Positions 51,064 through 59,960 of a DNA stretch of 64,000 nt are shown here, one piece after another. Both the position numbers and the translations under genes were made by a program. The stretch is from Candidatus Bathyarchaeia archaeon. GTDB lineage: Archaea > Thermoproteota > Bathyarchaeia > Bathyarchaeales > Bathyarchaeaceae. The first letter of the stretch is position 1, and every line of letters begins with the position of its first letter. The DNA lies in NCBI GenBank assembly GCA_035283685.1, contig DATETJ010000004.1:62001-126000 (forward strand), written 5' to 3'. Below the pieces are notes generated by a model, which saw only the letters and a program-made list of their open reading frames with translations, did no database searches and was not told the origin of the DNA.

Positions 51064-51160
51064 TATCCCTCCCTACGCCAGCATTATCTGGATCAGGTTC
51101 TAAGGGTCGACGACGCCTTAGTCGTCCTCTCAGCCAGGTCTTCCCCAGCTCCCCTAGATT
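51064..51160 (-). promoter_or_regulatory. TPP riboswitch upstream of thiT
   Basis: Minus-strand THI-box elements: GGGGAGC near 51154, CTGAGAGG at about 51131, then GACCCTTAGAACCTGATC and CAGATAATGCTGGCG, ending with AGGGAGGGAT just before the coding start. These are the conserved TPP-binding cores (CUGAGA, ACCC, GAACCUGAUC and GCG.AGGGA). The 3' end of P1 covers the GGAGGG Shine-Dalgarno about 11 nt from the ATG at 51054, so translational repression is likely. A TATA-like TTAAATAG at about 51183-51190 places transcription start near the 5' end of the riboswitch. Confidence 0.88.
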
Positions 51161-51233
51161 TCATTGAGAAACAGAGGTTCAGCTATTTAACACTAATCAT
51201 AGGAGTCCCACATGGTTGAATTGCTGTCGTTAC

Positions 51234-51929
51234 TTAGCGAGCTCTTGATTGCACCCTCGATTCAAGCAAAGTCCAAAGCCAGTCCACAAACTCTCTCAAG
51301 TTCTTCGTTTGAATGTAGACGTCACCGGGACCAGTTACCTCAGTGACCAAGCCTTCGCCGCCTAGAAGAGTCTCTTTCAAGCCTCCGAATTTGATCACTT
51401 TGTATGGGCAGGTGTCGCTGAAAGCCACAAGGTGGAAGTTGTCGACAATCATCTTTTCTCCAGACTTCAGAGTATGCTTGTCGATGGCGCCGAACGTGTT
51501 TATGAAAAGCATCCCCTTACCGGACACTTTGATCATGAACAGGCCTTGACCGAACAAACCTTTCGTGAAACCTTGCCACTGCACATCTAGGTTCACGTCT
51601 TTTGTGGAAGCGATGTACGAGGATTTCTGAACTATGTATCCCTGCGTCGGTGAAACATCAAGAACTTCGATGTCTCCTACCGGCGCTGAGACAAACGCTG
51701 CCTCTCCGGGTTCAGAAGCCGCAGTGTAGTCGTTGACAAAGAATGACTGTCTGCCAAGAAACGTTAGTCCAAGTGTTCCCAGGAAGCTCTTCTCTCTCAT
51801 CCGCGTCTTCACGTCAATACTGGGATTCATGTAGGTCATGGCGCCAGACTCGGCTGTTATGGTCTCGCCTGCATCCAATTGTACGACAAGCATGCTGTAA
51901 GACGGCTTGTACCGTATATCATACTTCAA
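51234..51929 (-). CDS. AIM24/TIGR00266 family protein
   Basis: Protein of 231 residues with the AIM24/YhcR-like beta-roll. Seen: SMLVVQLDAGETITAESGAMTYMNP, MREKSFLGTLGLTFLGRQSFFVNDYTA, GDIEVLDVSPTQGYIVQKSSYIAS, FGQGLFMIKVSGKGMLFINTFGAI and the end TEVTGPGDVYIQTKNLREFVDWL. These strongly match the family. Function is not established. It lies convergent with lonB's neighbourhood and divergent from thiT, about 75 bp from the riboswitch region. Confidence 0.9.
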   Translation of the reverse strand: MKYDIRYKPSYSMLVVQLDAGETITAESGAMTYMNPSIDVKTRMREKSFLGTLGLTFLGRQSFFVNDYTAASEPGEAAFVSAPVGDIEVLDVSPTQGYIVQKSSYIASTKDVNLDVQWQGFTKGLFGQGLFMIKVSGKGMLFINTFGAIDKHTLKSGEKMIVDNFHLVAFSDTCPYKVIKFGGLKETLLGGEGLVTEVTGPGDVYIQTKNLREFVDWLWTLLESRVQSRAR

Positions 51930-52070
51930 AGCGTTCTAAACCTCCAAACCACTGGGACACCTTCTCTATGTGGAAGTTATTAAGCGCTCCTCCTATCAAC
52001 TTCTGCCATATTACGATATTGAAATAACGACTTTAATTTTGGAAAACAATGATGCCTCTTGAGATTCTCC

Positions 52071-54290
52071 ATGTCCTCTTACAGATGCGACGATTACTCA
52101 TGCTTCGGCAACGAAACCGAAATTCTTGAACGAACAATTAATGGAAAAAAGGCGCGAGTACAGTGGGACTGGGCAAATTTCAAATCAACCGAAAACTTCC
52201 CCGTAGACGACAATCTAATGTCTTGGGTTATCGGTCAAGACCGCGCACTTCAAGAATGCTTTCTCTGCCTCGACGAATGGGCTCACAAGCTCAAAACGCT
52301 TGAAGAACAGAAATGGTACGAAGAATGGAAGGATCCGCTAGCGTCAAAGCCAGATGTTAAGACTAAACTCAGCCCCGGACCCTACCTCCTCCTGCTAGGC
52401 GACCCAGGCACAGGCAAATCGCTTCTTGGGCGCGCGTTAGCTGAAAAGCTAACTGAAGTCTACCAAGAGAACAAGATCAAGCTTTTCGATGTGCTGTGCT
52501 GGAAGAACAGAGTTGTCCCCAGCGAACCAAAAATATCCATAAATGAGGCTGGAAAAGGCAAAGAAACAATCAGAAAGGAACGGCTACACCAAGAAAAAAG
52601 AAAGTTCCTAGTCTCTGGCGGCCTGCGCGTAATCCAAACTTTTCTGTTAGCTTTCGGTATGCTTATGCTGTTCATAGGAATGTACGGCATTTACGAATTG
52701 GTTGAAAAATGGCAGTTGAACCCCGGAGTGGCCGACGGTGTCTCTCTGCAGGCAATGTTCAACTACAACTTCTTCGAATACTTCGCCAAGTCATTTCCAT
52801 CACTTGTACTCATTTTCGTGCCAGCAGGGTCGCTCATATTCTTTGGAATATTCATTTGGTGGTTCGGCAAAATGAGCGGCGGCGCCCTCAACCTAGGAGG
52901 CATAGGAGGAGCTCAGCAATCTGGGGTACCCAAACTTCTTGTTGACAACTCTTCTCAAAGGGCGCCTTTTGTTGATGCAACGGGTCACATGTCTTCACAA
53001 CTGTTTGGCGACATAGCGTGGGATCCATTCCAAACTGGCGGGATGGGCACACCTGAACATCAACGCGTCACTGCAGGCGACGTGCACAGAGCGTCTTTAG
53101 GCATCTTATACATTGACGAAATCAAGAACCTGAGCCCTCTCGAAGCAGTAACCCTGTTAACCGTTTTGGAAGATGGACAACTGCCCATAACAACGCGGGG
53201 GCATCTGATGACAAGCGGCACCGCAGCCATGGCAGTGTCAACCGAGCCTATCCCGTCCATGTGCTTCCTCGTAGGCGCCGGCAACTTCGACTCCATCGGA
53301 CAACTGCACCCAGCCCTAATGGATCGTATCTACGGCTATGGCAAAGTTGTACGCATGAACAATGACATGCCCAACACAGTTGAAAACAGACGCAGGTATG
53401 TTCAATTTGTGGCACAGGAAGCCAAACGATTCCACCTGTCTCCTTTCAGTCGGGAAGCATGTGAAGAACTTGTAGAAGAAGGCAGGCGCCGAAGCAACAA
53501 ACGAGATGCACTGTCCACCAAGTTTCGACCATTAATCTCATTGGTAAAGACCGCTGCCACCTTAGCCATGAATGAAGACAATCCAGCAGTTGAACGGCGT
53601 CACGTAGAAGAAGCCATAGAGAAGCATTGCAAAACCATTCAACGCCAGATTTTAGAGCATCAACTCAGCGAAAGAGGCAAACTGCTTGAAATAGACCCGC
53701 ATGGGACACAGCTGGGCCAAATCTACGGCTTGGCCGTTGTAACCGACCCGTACAGCGGCGAGATGACGGGCAACGTGCTCAGCGTGAAGGCGCAGCTGGT
53801 CAAGCGTAGCCAAGTTAACCGAGACTATCCAATGCAAGGATATTACAAAGTCACAGGTGTGGCTAAGGGAAAGACCGATTCATTCATTTCTGACAGCATC
53901 GACAAAGTGCGCAGCGTCATACTGCACAAATACGGCGTCGACATAGCCCAAGACTTTCTCACACACATTGACTTCTCACAATCATACGGCGTCGACGGAC
54001 CATCTGCAGGGGTAACCATGGCCATACTGATTTGCTCACTAATCGAAGGACGGGCCCTAAGACAGGACGTAGCTGTCACTGGCGAAATCAACTTGGGTGT
54101 AGGCGACCAGATAATGATAACAGCAGTCGGCGGATTATACGAGAAGATCAAAGCAGCCGAAGCTTGGGGCTTCAAAAAAGTGGTCGTGCCACAAAAGAAT
54201 TATGAATACTCGCTGGACGTCAAAGACTACAAGATAGAAGTTGTGCCAGCGAAAACTCTAGACGACTACCTCAAGGAATGCCTAATATAG
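52071..54290 (+). CDS. lonB: LonB membrane-anchored ATP-dependent protease
   Basis: Archaeal Lon protease with a proteolytic S16 domain. Seen: VIGQDRALQECF, Walker A LLLLGDPGTGKSLLG, two membrane helices (IQTFLLAFGMLMLFIGMYGIY and LVLIFVPAGSLIFFGIFIWWF) after the P-loop, then Walker B LGILYIDEIKNLSP, sensor ASTEP-like AVSTEPIPS, and the protease motifs DGPSAGVTM (Ser) and the Lys in GGLYEKIKAAEAW. Degrades misfolded and regulatory proteins at the membrane. ATG 52071 or the upstream TTG 52059 may be the start. Length (739 residues) is typical. Confidence 0.93.
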   Translation: MSSYRCDDYSCFGNETEILERTINGKKARVQWDWANFKSTENFPVDDNLMSWVIGQDRALQECFLCLDEWAHKLKTLEEQKWYEEWKDPLASKPDVKTKLSPGPYLLLLGDPGTGKSLLGRALAEKLTEVYQENKIKLFDVLCWKNRVVPSEPKISINEAGKGKETIRKERLHQEKRKFLVSGGLRVIQTFLLAFGMLMLFIGMYGIYELVEKWQLNPGVADGVSLQAMFNYNFFEYFAKSFPSLVLIFVPAGSLIFFGIFIWWFGKMSGGALNLGGIGGAQQSGVPKLLVDNSSQRAPFVDATGHMSSQLFGDIAWDPFQTGGMGTPEHQRVTAGDVHRASLGILYIDEIKNLSPLEAVTLLTVLEDGQLPITTRGHLMTSGTAAMAVSTEPIPSMCFLVGAGNFDSIGQLHPALMDRIYGYGKVVRMNNDMPNTVENRRRYVQFVAQEAKRFHLSPFSREACEELVEEGRRRSNKRDALSTKFRPLISLVKTAATLAMNEDNPAVERRHVEEAIEKHCKTIQRQILEHQLSERGKLLEIDPHGTQLGQIYGLAVVTDPYSGEMTGNVLSVKAQLVKRSQVNRDYPMQGYYKVTGVAKGKTDSFISDSIDKVRSVILHKYGVDIAQDFLTHIDFSQSYGVDGPSAGVTMAILICSLIEGRALRQDVAVTGEINLGVGDQIMITAVGGLYEKIKAAEAWGFKKVVVPQKNYEYSLDVKDYKIEVVPAKTLDDYLKECLI

Positions 54291-54420
54291 GCACATTGCC
54301 CGCTTTTTCTTCAGCTTTCTTCCATCCTTTAGTGTCAGAAATGGCCATTTATCGAAGGTTTAAAAAGCGTGAGTGTAGTTCACAGAGTAGAAACGCTGAC
54401 AGGGCAAGGTGCAAGTCTAC

Positions 54421-54771
54421 ATGGACATTGTATGTCGCGCTCCGAAGGAATTGGTGATTCTGGAATGTACGCATTATCCATCTCTTGAAGCTTTGTCCAG
54501 AATCGTGGCAGTAATAATGAGCAGCGGTGAATCCGTTATCTTGAAATGGGCTGAAGGTGTAGTCTTCTCCTATAACCCCATAGCACCCCAAACCGAGGTT
54601 CTTGTAGACGAGTACATTAAAGGCAGAATATTCTGGTCAGACGTGGTCTATGCGCTTATGCCCGAGTACAAGCAGGCAATACGCGTTGGAACATTGGACA
54701 TACCGGTCATAGACGTGTCGCCAAACCCGCTGCTACGCGAAGCAGCAACGTGGATGAAGAAACACGCCTAG
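54421..54771 (+). CDS. Hypothetical archaeal protein
   Basis: Protein of 116 residues, no family recognised. Seen: alternating strand/helix (ELVILECTHYPSLEALSRIVAVIMSSGESVILKWA, quoted as a layout only), a mid segment TEVLVDEYIKGRIFWSDVVYALMPEY, and a C-terminal VIDVSPNPLLREAATW. The layout suggests a small alpha/beta domain with a hydrophobic core. The open frame starts at a GTG at 54409; ATG 54421 is chosen. Flanked by lonB and a GNAT gene. Confidence 0.5.
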   Translation: MDIVCRAPKELVILECTHYPSLEALSRIVAVIMSSGESVILKWAEGVVFSYNPIAPQTEVLVDEYIKGRIFWSDVVYALMPEYKQAIRVGTLDIPVIDVSPNPLLREAATWMKKHA

Positions 54772-54779
54772 TTTTTTTA

Positions 54780-55283
54780 TCACTTTTGTTGGTCCAAGAA
54801 TCTGCTGTAGATGATGAGATCTAGACCGTACGAATGCTGCCTCATGTAGCCTTCAGGCACAAATCCAGTCTTGATATAGAGCCTTATCGCCGAATGCAGG
54901 TTAGGCGAAGTGAACAGCCACACCTTGTGAGCGTTTCTCTTCTTTGCCTCCTCAAGAAACCTATTAAGCAACATTGAGCCCTCGCCTCCTCTGCGATAAT
55001 CCTTTTTGACGCCTAGAAACCCAAGTGTACCGACTCCGCCTTCTCCTGCCCTTCCAGTTGCTAGTCCAATGATCTCTTTGTCTTCTTCTGCGGAAAGGTA
55101 AATGACCTCTCTATTCTGAAGCATTTCCTGCCAGTTCTGCAGGTAATCAGGTCGCCGAATGTAGTCCATGTTCGGCCTGACAAATGAATCAGGCAGCCAT
55201 TCACTAAGGCTTTCCCAGATCTGCAACTCGCACTCTCGAAGCCTTCCCAAGTCTTCAACTACAGCGAATTTTATCTGAGCCAT
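54780..55283 (-). CDS. GNAT family N-acetyltransferase
   Basis: GNAT protein of 167 residues. Seen: LQNREVIYLSAEEDKEIIGLATGRAGEGGVGTLGFLGV (strands 3-4, shown in part), motif A KKDYRRGGEGSMLLNRFLEEAKKR, and the C-terminal LFTSPNLHSAIRLYIKTGFVPEGY. The motif RRGGEGS is the AcCoA pyrophosphate loop. Substrate unknown. Divergent from the DUF6125-like gene. Confidence 0.85.
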   Translation of the reverse strand: MAQIKFAVVEDLGRLRECELQIWESLSEWLPDSFVRPNMDYIRRPDYLQNWQEMLQNREVIYLSAEEDKEIIGLATGRAGEGGVGTLGFLGVKKDYRRGGEGSMLLNRFLEEAKKRNAHKVWLFTSPNLHSAIRLYIKTGFVPEGYMRQHSYGLDLIIYSRFLDQQK

Positions 55284-55362
55284 ATCATATCCCAGATTGC
55301 TTAGGTCTGTTAAGATATTTAACTGCCTTCACTTATTAGAGAAGCAGCTTGGTGAAAACTCG

Positions 55363-55890
55363 ATGAGCGGCTTAACCAAAGAAGACCAAGAAATGCTGAA
55401 AAGCATGCCAACTGAAACGTTACTCAATCTCTTCAACATGCAAATCCGAAATCTCTGGCGCGTTGACGGCTTGTACTTCCTAGGCATTGAAGAACGATTT
55501 GGCACAGAAGCAGCAACTCAAATCGACTCAAACTGCTGGAAAACCCTAGGCAAGCTTGAGGCTCGCGAACTCAAGAGCTTACTCCAAATCCAGAACAACG
55601 ACATTTCAGCATTAATGTATGCTCTGAGAAACACAAGTTGGTCACTTTATCAAGAGGAGAAACAGATCGAGGAATCGCTTTCCATAGGAGTCTACCGTGT
55701 TACCAAGTGTCGAGTACAAGAAGCAAGGATCAGCAAAGCGCTCGATGTTTTTCCATGCAAAAACGTGCGATTCAGCTACCTTAAAGCCTTCGTCGAAGAA
55801 TTCAACCCAAGCATCAAGGTCAATTGCCGCTTTGCACCGACTGAAGAACGCCCCAAAAACGTCTGGTGCGAATGGGAATTCAAGCTCTGA
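55363..55890 (+). CDS. DUF6125-like protein
   Basis: Protein of about 175 residues, helical and Cys-containing. Seen: EDQEMLKSMPTETLLNLFNMQIRNLWRVDGLYFLGIEERFG (in part), a conserved-looking AARELKSLLQIQNN, then VTKCRVQEARISKALDVFPCKN, and CRFAPTEERPKNVWCEWEF. The Cys positions (CR, PCKN, CRFAPT, WCEWEF) suggest metal or redox binding. I tentatively connect it with DUF6125-type archaeal proteins. The start at ATG 55363 (MSGLTKED) is preferred to the frame start at 55297. Confidence 0.5.
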   Translation: MSGLTKEDQEMLKSMPTETLLNLFNMQIRNLWRVDGLYFLGIEERFGTEAATQIDSNCWKTLGKLEARELKSLLQIQNNDISALMYALRNTSWSLYQEEKQIEESLSIGVYRVTKCRVQEARISKALDVFPCKNVRFSYLKAFVEEFNPSIKVNCRFAPTEERPKNVWCEWEFKL

Positions 55891-55999
55891 TTTCCTCTCG
55901 TGATCCCGTTTGATCCAAAAGTTTCCTGTTGGCAAGGGCTCTTACGCCTACCGCTAGCAGTAGATATATCAGTCTTTACACCTAAACTAAATCCTAGAC

Positions 56000-56527
56000 T
56001 TGCACACGAACAAGGTGAAGAAATTGTCCAAGGAACAATCTGGAGACTTGAAGAAATACCCATACGGAATATGCGGCGTCTATTGTGGCCAATGCCCCAA
56101 TGGCAACGGACGAGTAAAAGTGATAGCTGGAGAGCTGAAACGACTTGTTGACACAGTTCGCTACGACTGGCTCAACGAAGTTGTGAAATCATTCAAGTTT
56201 GACGAGTTCAGAAAAGGCTTAGAATGGTTCTCCGCAGCGCAGTGCCCCGACTGTCTGAACGGTGGGGGCGCACCCTGCGAAAACAAGAAATGTGCTCCTG
56301 AAAAGAAGATTGAAAGCTGCCTTCTCTGCACAGATTATCTTACATGTCCTAACACAGAGTATCACCGCGAGTGGTATCCATTCGTCGTTGAAAACTACGC
56401 GCGCGTCAGGCAGGTTGGACTCCAGAAGCATCTTGAGGAAGAGGAGCAGAGGGCAAAGGCTGGAATCAGCCTGATGAGCCAGTTAGAGAGAAGATGCTGC
56501 AAAGTCGTGAAACTAGAAGACGAATAA
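56000..56527 (+). CDS. DUF3795-like Cys-rich protein
   Basis: Protein of 175 residues with a Cys-rich N-terminal and central region: YPYGICGVYCGQCPNGNG, AAQCPDCLNGGGAPCENKKC, KKIESCLLCTDYLTCPN. This fits the DUF3795 pattern 'CG.YCG.C' with several CxxC pairs, which are likely metal (zinc or iron-sulfur) ligands. The C-terminal part is helical with a charged EEEEQRAKAG. Function unknown; homologues are common in archaea and methanogens. A similar DUF3795 gene is at 58170-58514. Confidence 0.7.
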   Translation: MHTNKVKKLSKEQSGDLKKYPYGICGVYCGQCPNGNGRVKVIAGELKRLVDTVRYDWLNEVVKSFKFDEFRKGLEWFSAAQCPDCLNGGGAPCENKKCAPEKKIESCLLCTDYLTCPNTEYHREWYPFVVENYARVRQVGLQKHLEEEEQRAKAGISLMSQLERRCCKVVKLEDE

Positions 56528-56543
56528 ACGTTGGAGGCTGCCC

Positions 56544-56912
56544 TCAAAGCTTGATTTTTTCGTGTCGTTTCTGTTTTTGTCTGCACTGATCAAGCACATC
56601 GACCGCTCGGCGCAGGTGCGGTATCGTGATCGACCCGCCCACAACCATCGCCACATTCAACGCCTCAAACAACTCCGCGTCGGAAGCGCTTTCCTGCACG
56701 CAGCGTATGACATGATAGGTGATGCAGTCGTTGCAGCGCAAAACGGTTGAAGCAACGAGACCTAGTAGTTCCTTGGTTTTTGCGTCCAAGGCGCCTTTCT
56801 CGTAAGCGCGACTGTCCAAGGCGAAAAACCGCTTAATCCCGAGATGCCCGTTCGAGAGGATGCGCTTGTTCATTTTCTCCCGATAACGTCTAAACTCTTC
56901 TAGGGTGTCCAA
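56544..56912 (-). CDS. Carboxymuconolactone decarboxylase-family (AhpD-like) protein
   Basis: Helical protein of 122 residues. Seen: the active site TVLRCNDCITYHV with the CxxC pair and downstream His, the preceding LDAKTKELLGLVAS helix, and the hydrophobic helix ALNVAMVVGGSITIP. These define the CMD/AhpD fold. Members are alkylhydroperoxidase-like thiol enzymes; substrate not assigned. It is convergent with the DUF3795 gene at 56000. Confidence 0.85.
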   Translation of the reverse strand: MDTLEEFRRYREKMNKRILSNGHLGIKRFFALDSRAYEKGALDAKTKELLGLVASTVLRCNDCITYHVIRCVQESASDAELFEALNVAMVVGGSITIPHLRRAVDVLDQCRQKQKRHEKIKL

Positions 56913-56965
56913 TAATGGTCACGCGCATACACTCTGGAAAATGAGGGCATAAAAGCGTTTATGCA

Positions 56966-58165
56966 ATGACAACAGAAGCAGATTGTATGTCCAGCAATGG
57001 CAAAAAAAGAAGCGTTGAACGCTTTTCTTTGAAAGCAGTCACTCGTCTATACCTTGCCAAACATCACCTGCTTCGAAAAGCCCAAAAAAAAGCCCTTGGC
57101 CAAGTTGTTGACGACGTTTGCGGTTTACATGCTCAAGCGGCAACTACACCTTATTTGTCGTTGTGGAGCAGAGTCGAAGACTTTGACAATAGCCTACTGG
57201 ATGAAGCGCTTTACAAAAGCAAATCGCTAGTAAAGACGTGGGTTATGCGCGGCACGTTGCATGTGACTCCATCTAAGGACTTGCCGATCTTCAATAGAGC
57301 GCTGAGACGAATGTGGTTTGAGCATCATGGTCGTTACATGCGTGCTCCTGACTGGCCGTCAAGAGAGGAGAGGAAAAACGTCATCTATCCCAAGATAATG
57401 GAGGCGTTGGCTCAAGAAGCACTCAAACGCAAGGACCTGAACAACCGCGTGCGTTCGTTGCTCAAAGATGACTCGAAGCCTTATGAAAGACTCTTCTCAG
57501 GTTGGGGCGGTATTCTTAAGGAAACCGCATATGAAGGCTTAACCGTCTACGCCCAGCCCTGCGACAGAAAAGCATGCTTCGCACGATTGGACAAGTGGCT
57601 ACCCAACATCGACTTGAACAAAGTGAGCGAGGAAGAGGCTCAAAAAAACCTTTTTCTGAAATATCTGCACGGTTACGGTCCAGCCACACAACAAGATTTC
57701 GTTCTATGGAGCGGGGTGGTGGCAGGCGACGCCAAGAAAGCAATAGAAGGCGCAAGCGACATGATTGAAGAGGTCGAAATAGAGGGCGCGAAGGGACGGT
57801 TCTGGCTCTTAAAGAAGGATTTCAGGACCTTAGCCTCGATATGTCTCGATGAAAGACCACCGGCGATCCTGCTGCCCAAGTTCGACTCTATTCTTCTGGG
57901 ACATAAAGACAGGACACGCATAATACGAGACGAATACAAGAAACGCGTGTTCAAGCCAAAGGTTGGAGACATAGCCGCTACGGTATGGATCGACGGGCAT
58001 GTAGCTGGAACGTGGAAAACCCAGAAAACAAAACAAGCACTTTCAATTTTGATAGCTCCGTTCGAGAAGATCGGAAAAGAAGACTTGAGAGACCTTGAAA
58101 AGAGGGCTCAAGAGCTAGGTTCGTACACGGGATTCGGGGAAAGCAAGCTTATGCTAGCGGGTTGA
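56966..58165 (+). CDS. AlkZ-like winged-helix DNA glycosylase
   Basis: Protein of 399 residues of the HTH_42 (AlkZ/YcaQ) family, which unhooks DNA interstrand cross-links or removes alkylated bases. Seen: the characteristic VCGLHAQAATTPYLSLWSRVEDF, in which the family's QxQ/QxD motif is HAQ here, WVMRGTLHVTPSKDLPIF, LFLKYLHGYGPATQQDFVLWSG, and the C-terminal LLPKFDSILLGHKDRTRI and WIDGHVAGTWK. The first Gln of the canonical catalytic pair is replaced by His, so activity may differ. ATG 56966 or 56987. Confidence 0.82.
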   Translation: MTTEADCMSSNGKKRSVERFSLKAVTRLYLAKHHLLRKAQKKALGQVVDDVCGLHAQAATTPYLSLWSRVEDFDNSLLDEALYKSKSLVKTWVMRGTLHVTPSKDLPIFNRALRRMWFEHHGRYMRAPDWPSREERKNVIYPKIMEALAQEALKRKDLNNRVRSLLKDDSKPYERLFSGWGGILKETAYEGLTVYAQPCDRKACFARLDKWLPNIDLNKVSEEEAQKNLFLKYLHGYGPATQQDFVLWSGVVAGDAKKAIEGASDMIEEVEIEGAKGRFWLLKKDFRTLASICLDERPPAILLPKFDSILLGHKDRTRIIRDEYKKRVFKPKVGDIAATVWIDGHVAGTWKTQKTKQALSILIAPFEKIGKEDLRDLEKRAQELGSYTGFGESKLMLAG

Positions 58166-58169
58166 TCGG

Positions 58170-58514
58170 CTATTTGCTGAACTTTGGATCAGGGTTTCCG
58201 CCTTTAATTTTCTCTTCGAGCCATGTTTTGGTGCCTATTTTCTTCCTATAGGCCAATTGACCAGCTCTGTAGAACACTCGCCACGCACCTTCTTTTGGAT
58301 CGTACGTTGTCAGATAGTAGTTGCATGGAAACTCGGCGCACAAGCCGCAGTGTTCCACGCATTTTTCTCTCACGCATGAATAGAATCGGCATTCTCCCCA
58401 GAATGGCTTTCCTTTTACGTAGCCGCATCCCGGACAGCCTTGCTTATAGTAGGTGCATTCGCCGCAGTACGAACCACAAGGCGTCACCAGGTTGAAATCT
58501 AGAGTCTTATCCAT
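58170..58514 (-). CDS. DUF3795 protein
   Basis: Protein of 114 residues. Seen: LVTPCGSYCGECTYYKQGCPGCGY, then YSCVREKCVEHCGLCAEFPC. The CGxYCGxC start and dense Cys pairs identify DUF3795, a putative metal-binding family. It follows moaE in the direction of transcription (about 5 bp gap) and may be cotranscribed with it, so a link to molybdopterin or iron-sulfur metabolism is possible (inference). Confidence 0.85.
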   Translation of the reverse strand: MDKTLDFNLVTPCGSYCGECTYYKQGCPGCGYVKGKPFWGECRFYSCVREKCVEHCGLCAEFPCNYYLTTYDPKEGAWRVFYRAGQLAYRKKIGTKTWLEEKIKGGNPDPKFSK

Positions 58515-58519
58515 GACGC

Positions 58520-58990
58520 TTAACGCCTGTCCGTAGGTTTTTGTTCGCTAACCCAATATGATTTGACCTTGCCCTTCTTATCCTTAATGTGTTCTTTCTT
58601 GAAGATGGGCGCCTCTTTCTTGTAGCGTTCAACTGCCTTGCGCAACACGGGAAACACGTCATCCCTATGTCCTCCAGCCACTAGCACATAGACCAAGTCT
58701 TCGCCCAGTTCAAACTCGCCTATGAAATGATGAACCTGCACGTCAACTATGCCTTTTTCGGCTTGAAGGTCTTCACAAATCTGCTCGAGTTTTTGGTCGG
58801 CTTTTTCGTCATAGGCTTCAAGCTGCAAGCGGCTGACAGATTCACCCTGTTTTGTTTCGCCTCTGACCACGCCTACGAAAAGGGTCACCGCGCCCACCTT
58901 ATTATAATCTGGATGCTTCTTGACAGATTCTATAACATCGGATAGCTTCAGCGATCCTTTTGGGTGAACTCCTGCATGTTTAAGCGGCAT
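58520..58990 (-). CDS. moaE: Molybdopterin synthase large subunit MoaE
   Basis: MoaE, which with MoaD converts precursor Z to molybdopterin. Seen: GAVTLFVGVVRGETKQGESV, LQLEAYDEKADQKLEQI, VQVHHFIGEFELGEDLVYVLVAGGHRDDVF, and the active-site KEAPIFKKEH and SYWVSE motifs. The gene is 156 residues, in the normal range. MoaD and other moa genes are not adjacent. It reads upstream of the DUF3795 gene on the same strand. Confidence 0.93.
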   Translation of the reverse strand: MPLKHAGVHPKGSLKLSDVIESVKKHPDYNKVGAVTLFVGVVRGETKQGESVSRLQLEAYDEKADQKLEQICEDLQAEKGIVDVQVHHFIGEFELGEDLVYVLVAGGHRDDVFPVLRKAVERYKKEAPIFKKEHIKDKKGKVKSYWVSEQKPTDRR

Positions 58991-59003
58991 TCTTGGTCAC
59001 AAG

Positions 59004-59927
59004 TTAAGCGTTTGTGATCGCAGATATAAGATCAACTACCAAACCGTTGAGGCTGGGTGACAAGCCGTCGACGTATGGCTTGGGCTCCTGGAGTATGCTG
59101 TCGATTGCCCCAGCCTTCACGATGCGATTGAACAACTGCATTTCGGCTTTCTTGTTGTGAGTGTATGGTATGCCTTTGAGCAGGCTCAGGCAGGCGGCGA
59201 TGCCGTAGGTTCCCCAATTTGAAACGCCGCTGACAACTAGGACATCGGCTGGGGTGGCTGCTGCTATGCCGCTGTTGCAGGGGCATTGGCATTTGGCGCC
59301 GTAGGGTACATGTTTGCGCACGGTTTGGCTTATGAGTCCGCATCCCAGTTCGTTTCCGCCGTCTGCGATGCCTATCGTTAAGACATCGTGTCTCTGGGCT
59401 AAAGTGAATAGGTAGTCTGTCTTGCCCACAGTGTTGGATATGTTCAAGCCGCGCATGTTATGATATTCCCGTTTGCTGTTCCACCCTGGCCGCTCAACTG
59501 CTATGAGTGCTGTTGGGTTGTATTTCTGCAGTACATGCTCTGCTTGAGAATGAGCTTGCTTCGGATCGACTGAGAATTGGAGGACTTCAGTTCCGGGCGC
59601 TGCCGCTTTCACTACTTTGAGGCATGATTCGTCTGTTATGAGGATTGGTTTGAGGTCGATTGCCTTTAGAGACTTGGTCAGCACAGCAGCGCCTATTGGT
59701 CCATCTGTCTCGGGGATGTTCATTGGTGGGATAGCAAATCCTGTGAGTAGAAGGACATGGTCTCCCTTGTTCATGCGTTCCGTGAGCTTTTGGGCGGCGC
59801 TCAGGCAAAGATGCTTGCCGGCATTCGCCTTCAAAGCTGCTTCGTAGAGTTGACGCACTACTCGTCGGGCTGGAAGGTCCATGGACACGGTTTGGTCTAT
59901 CATGTAGGCTTTTTGTTCTGTGTCCAA
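59004..59927 (-). CDS. DUF4392 / D-glutamate cyclase-like protein
   Basis: Protein of 307 residues resembling the DUF4392 domain of mammalian D-glutamate cyclase, which converts D-glutamate to 5-oxo-D-proline. Seen: LLTGFAIPPMNIPETDGPIGAAVL, LIAVERPGWNSKREYHNMRGLNIS, IGIADGGNELGCGLI, and DVLVVSGVSNWGTYGIAACLSLL. These are the family hallmarks. It is followed in the same direction by moaE (13 bp) and preceded by a DAPDH-like gene (33 bp), a probable operon. Substrate in archaea is unproven. Confidence 0.82.
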   Translation of the reverse strand: MDTEQKAYMIDQTVSMDLPARRVVRQLYEAALKANAGKHLCLSAAQKLTERMNKGDHVLLLTGFAIPPMNIPETDGPIGAAVLTKSLKAIDLKPILITDESCLKVVKAAAPGTEVLQFSVDPKQAHSQAEHVLQKYNPTALIAVERPGWNSKREYHNMRGLNISNTVGKTDYLFTLAQRHDVLTIGIADGGNELGCGLISQTVRKHVPYGAKCQCPCNSGIAAATPADVLVVSGVSNWGTYGIAACLSLLKGIPYTHNKKAEMQLFNRIVKAGAIDSILQEPKPYVDGLSPSLNGLVVDLISAITNA

Positions 59928-59960
59928 GTTGAATCACTGTGTCGTCAAGAAAACTGGTTC

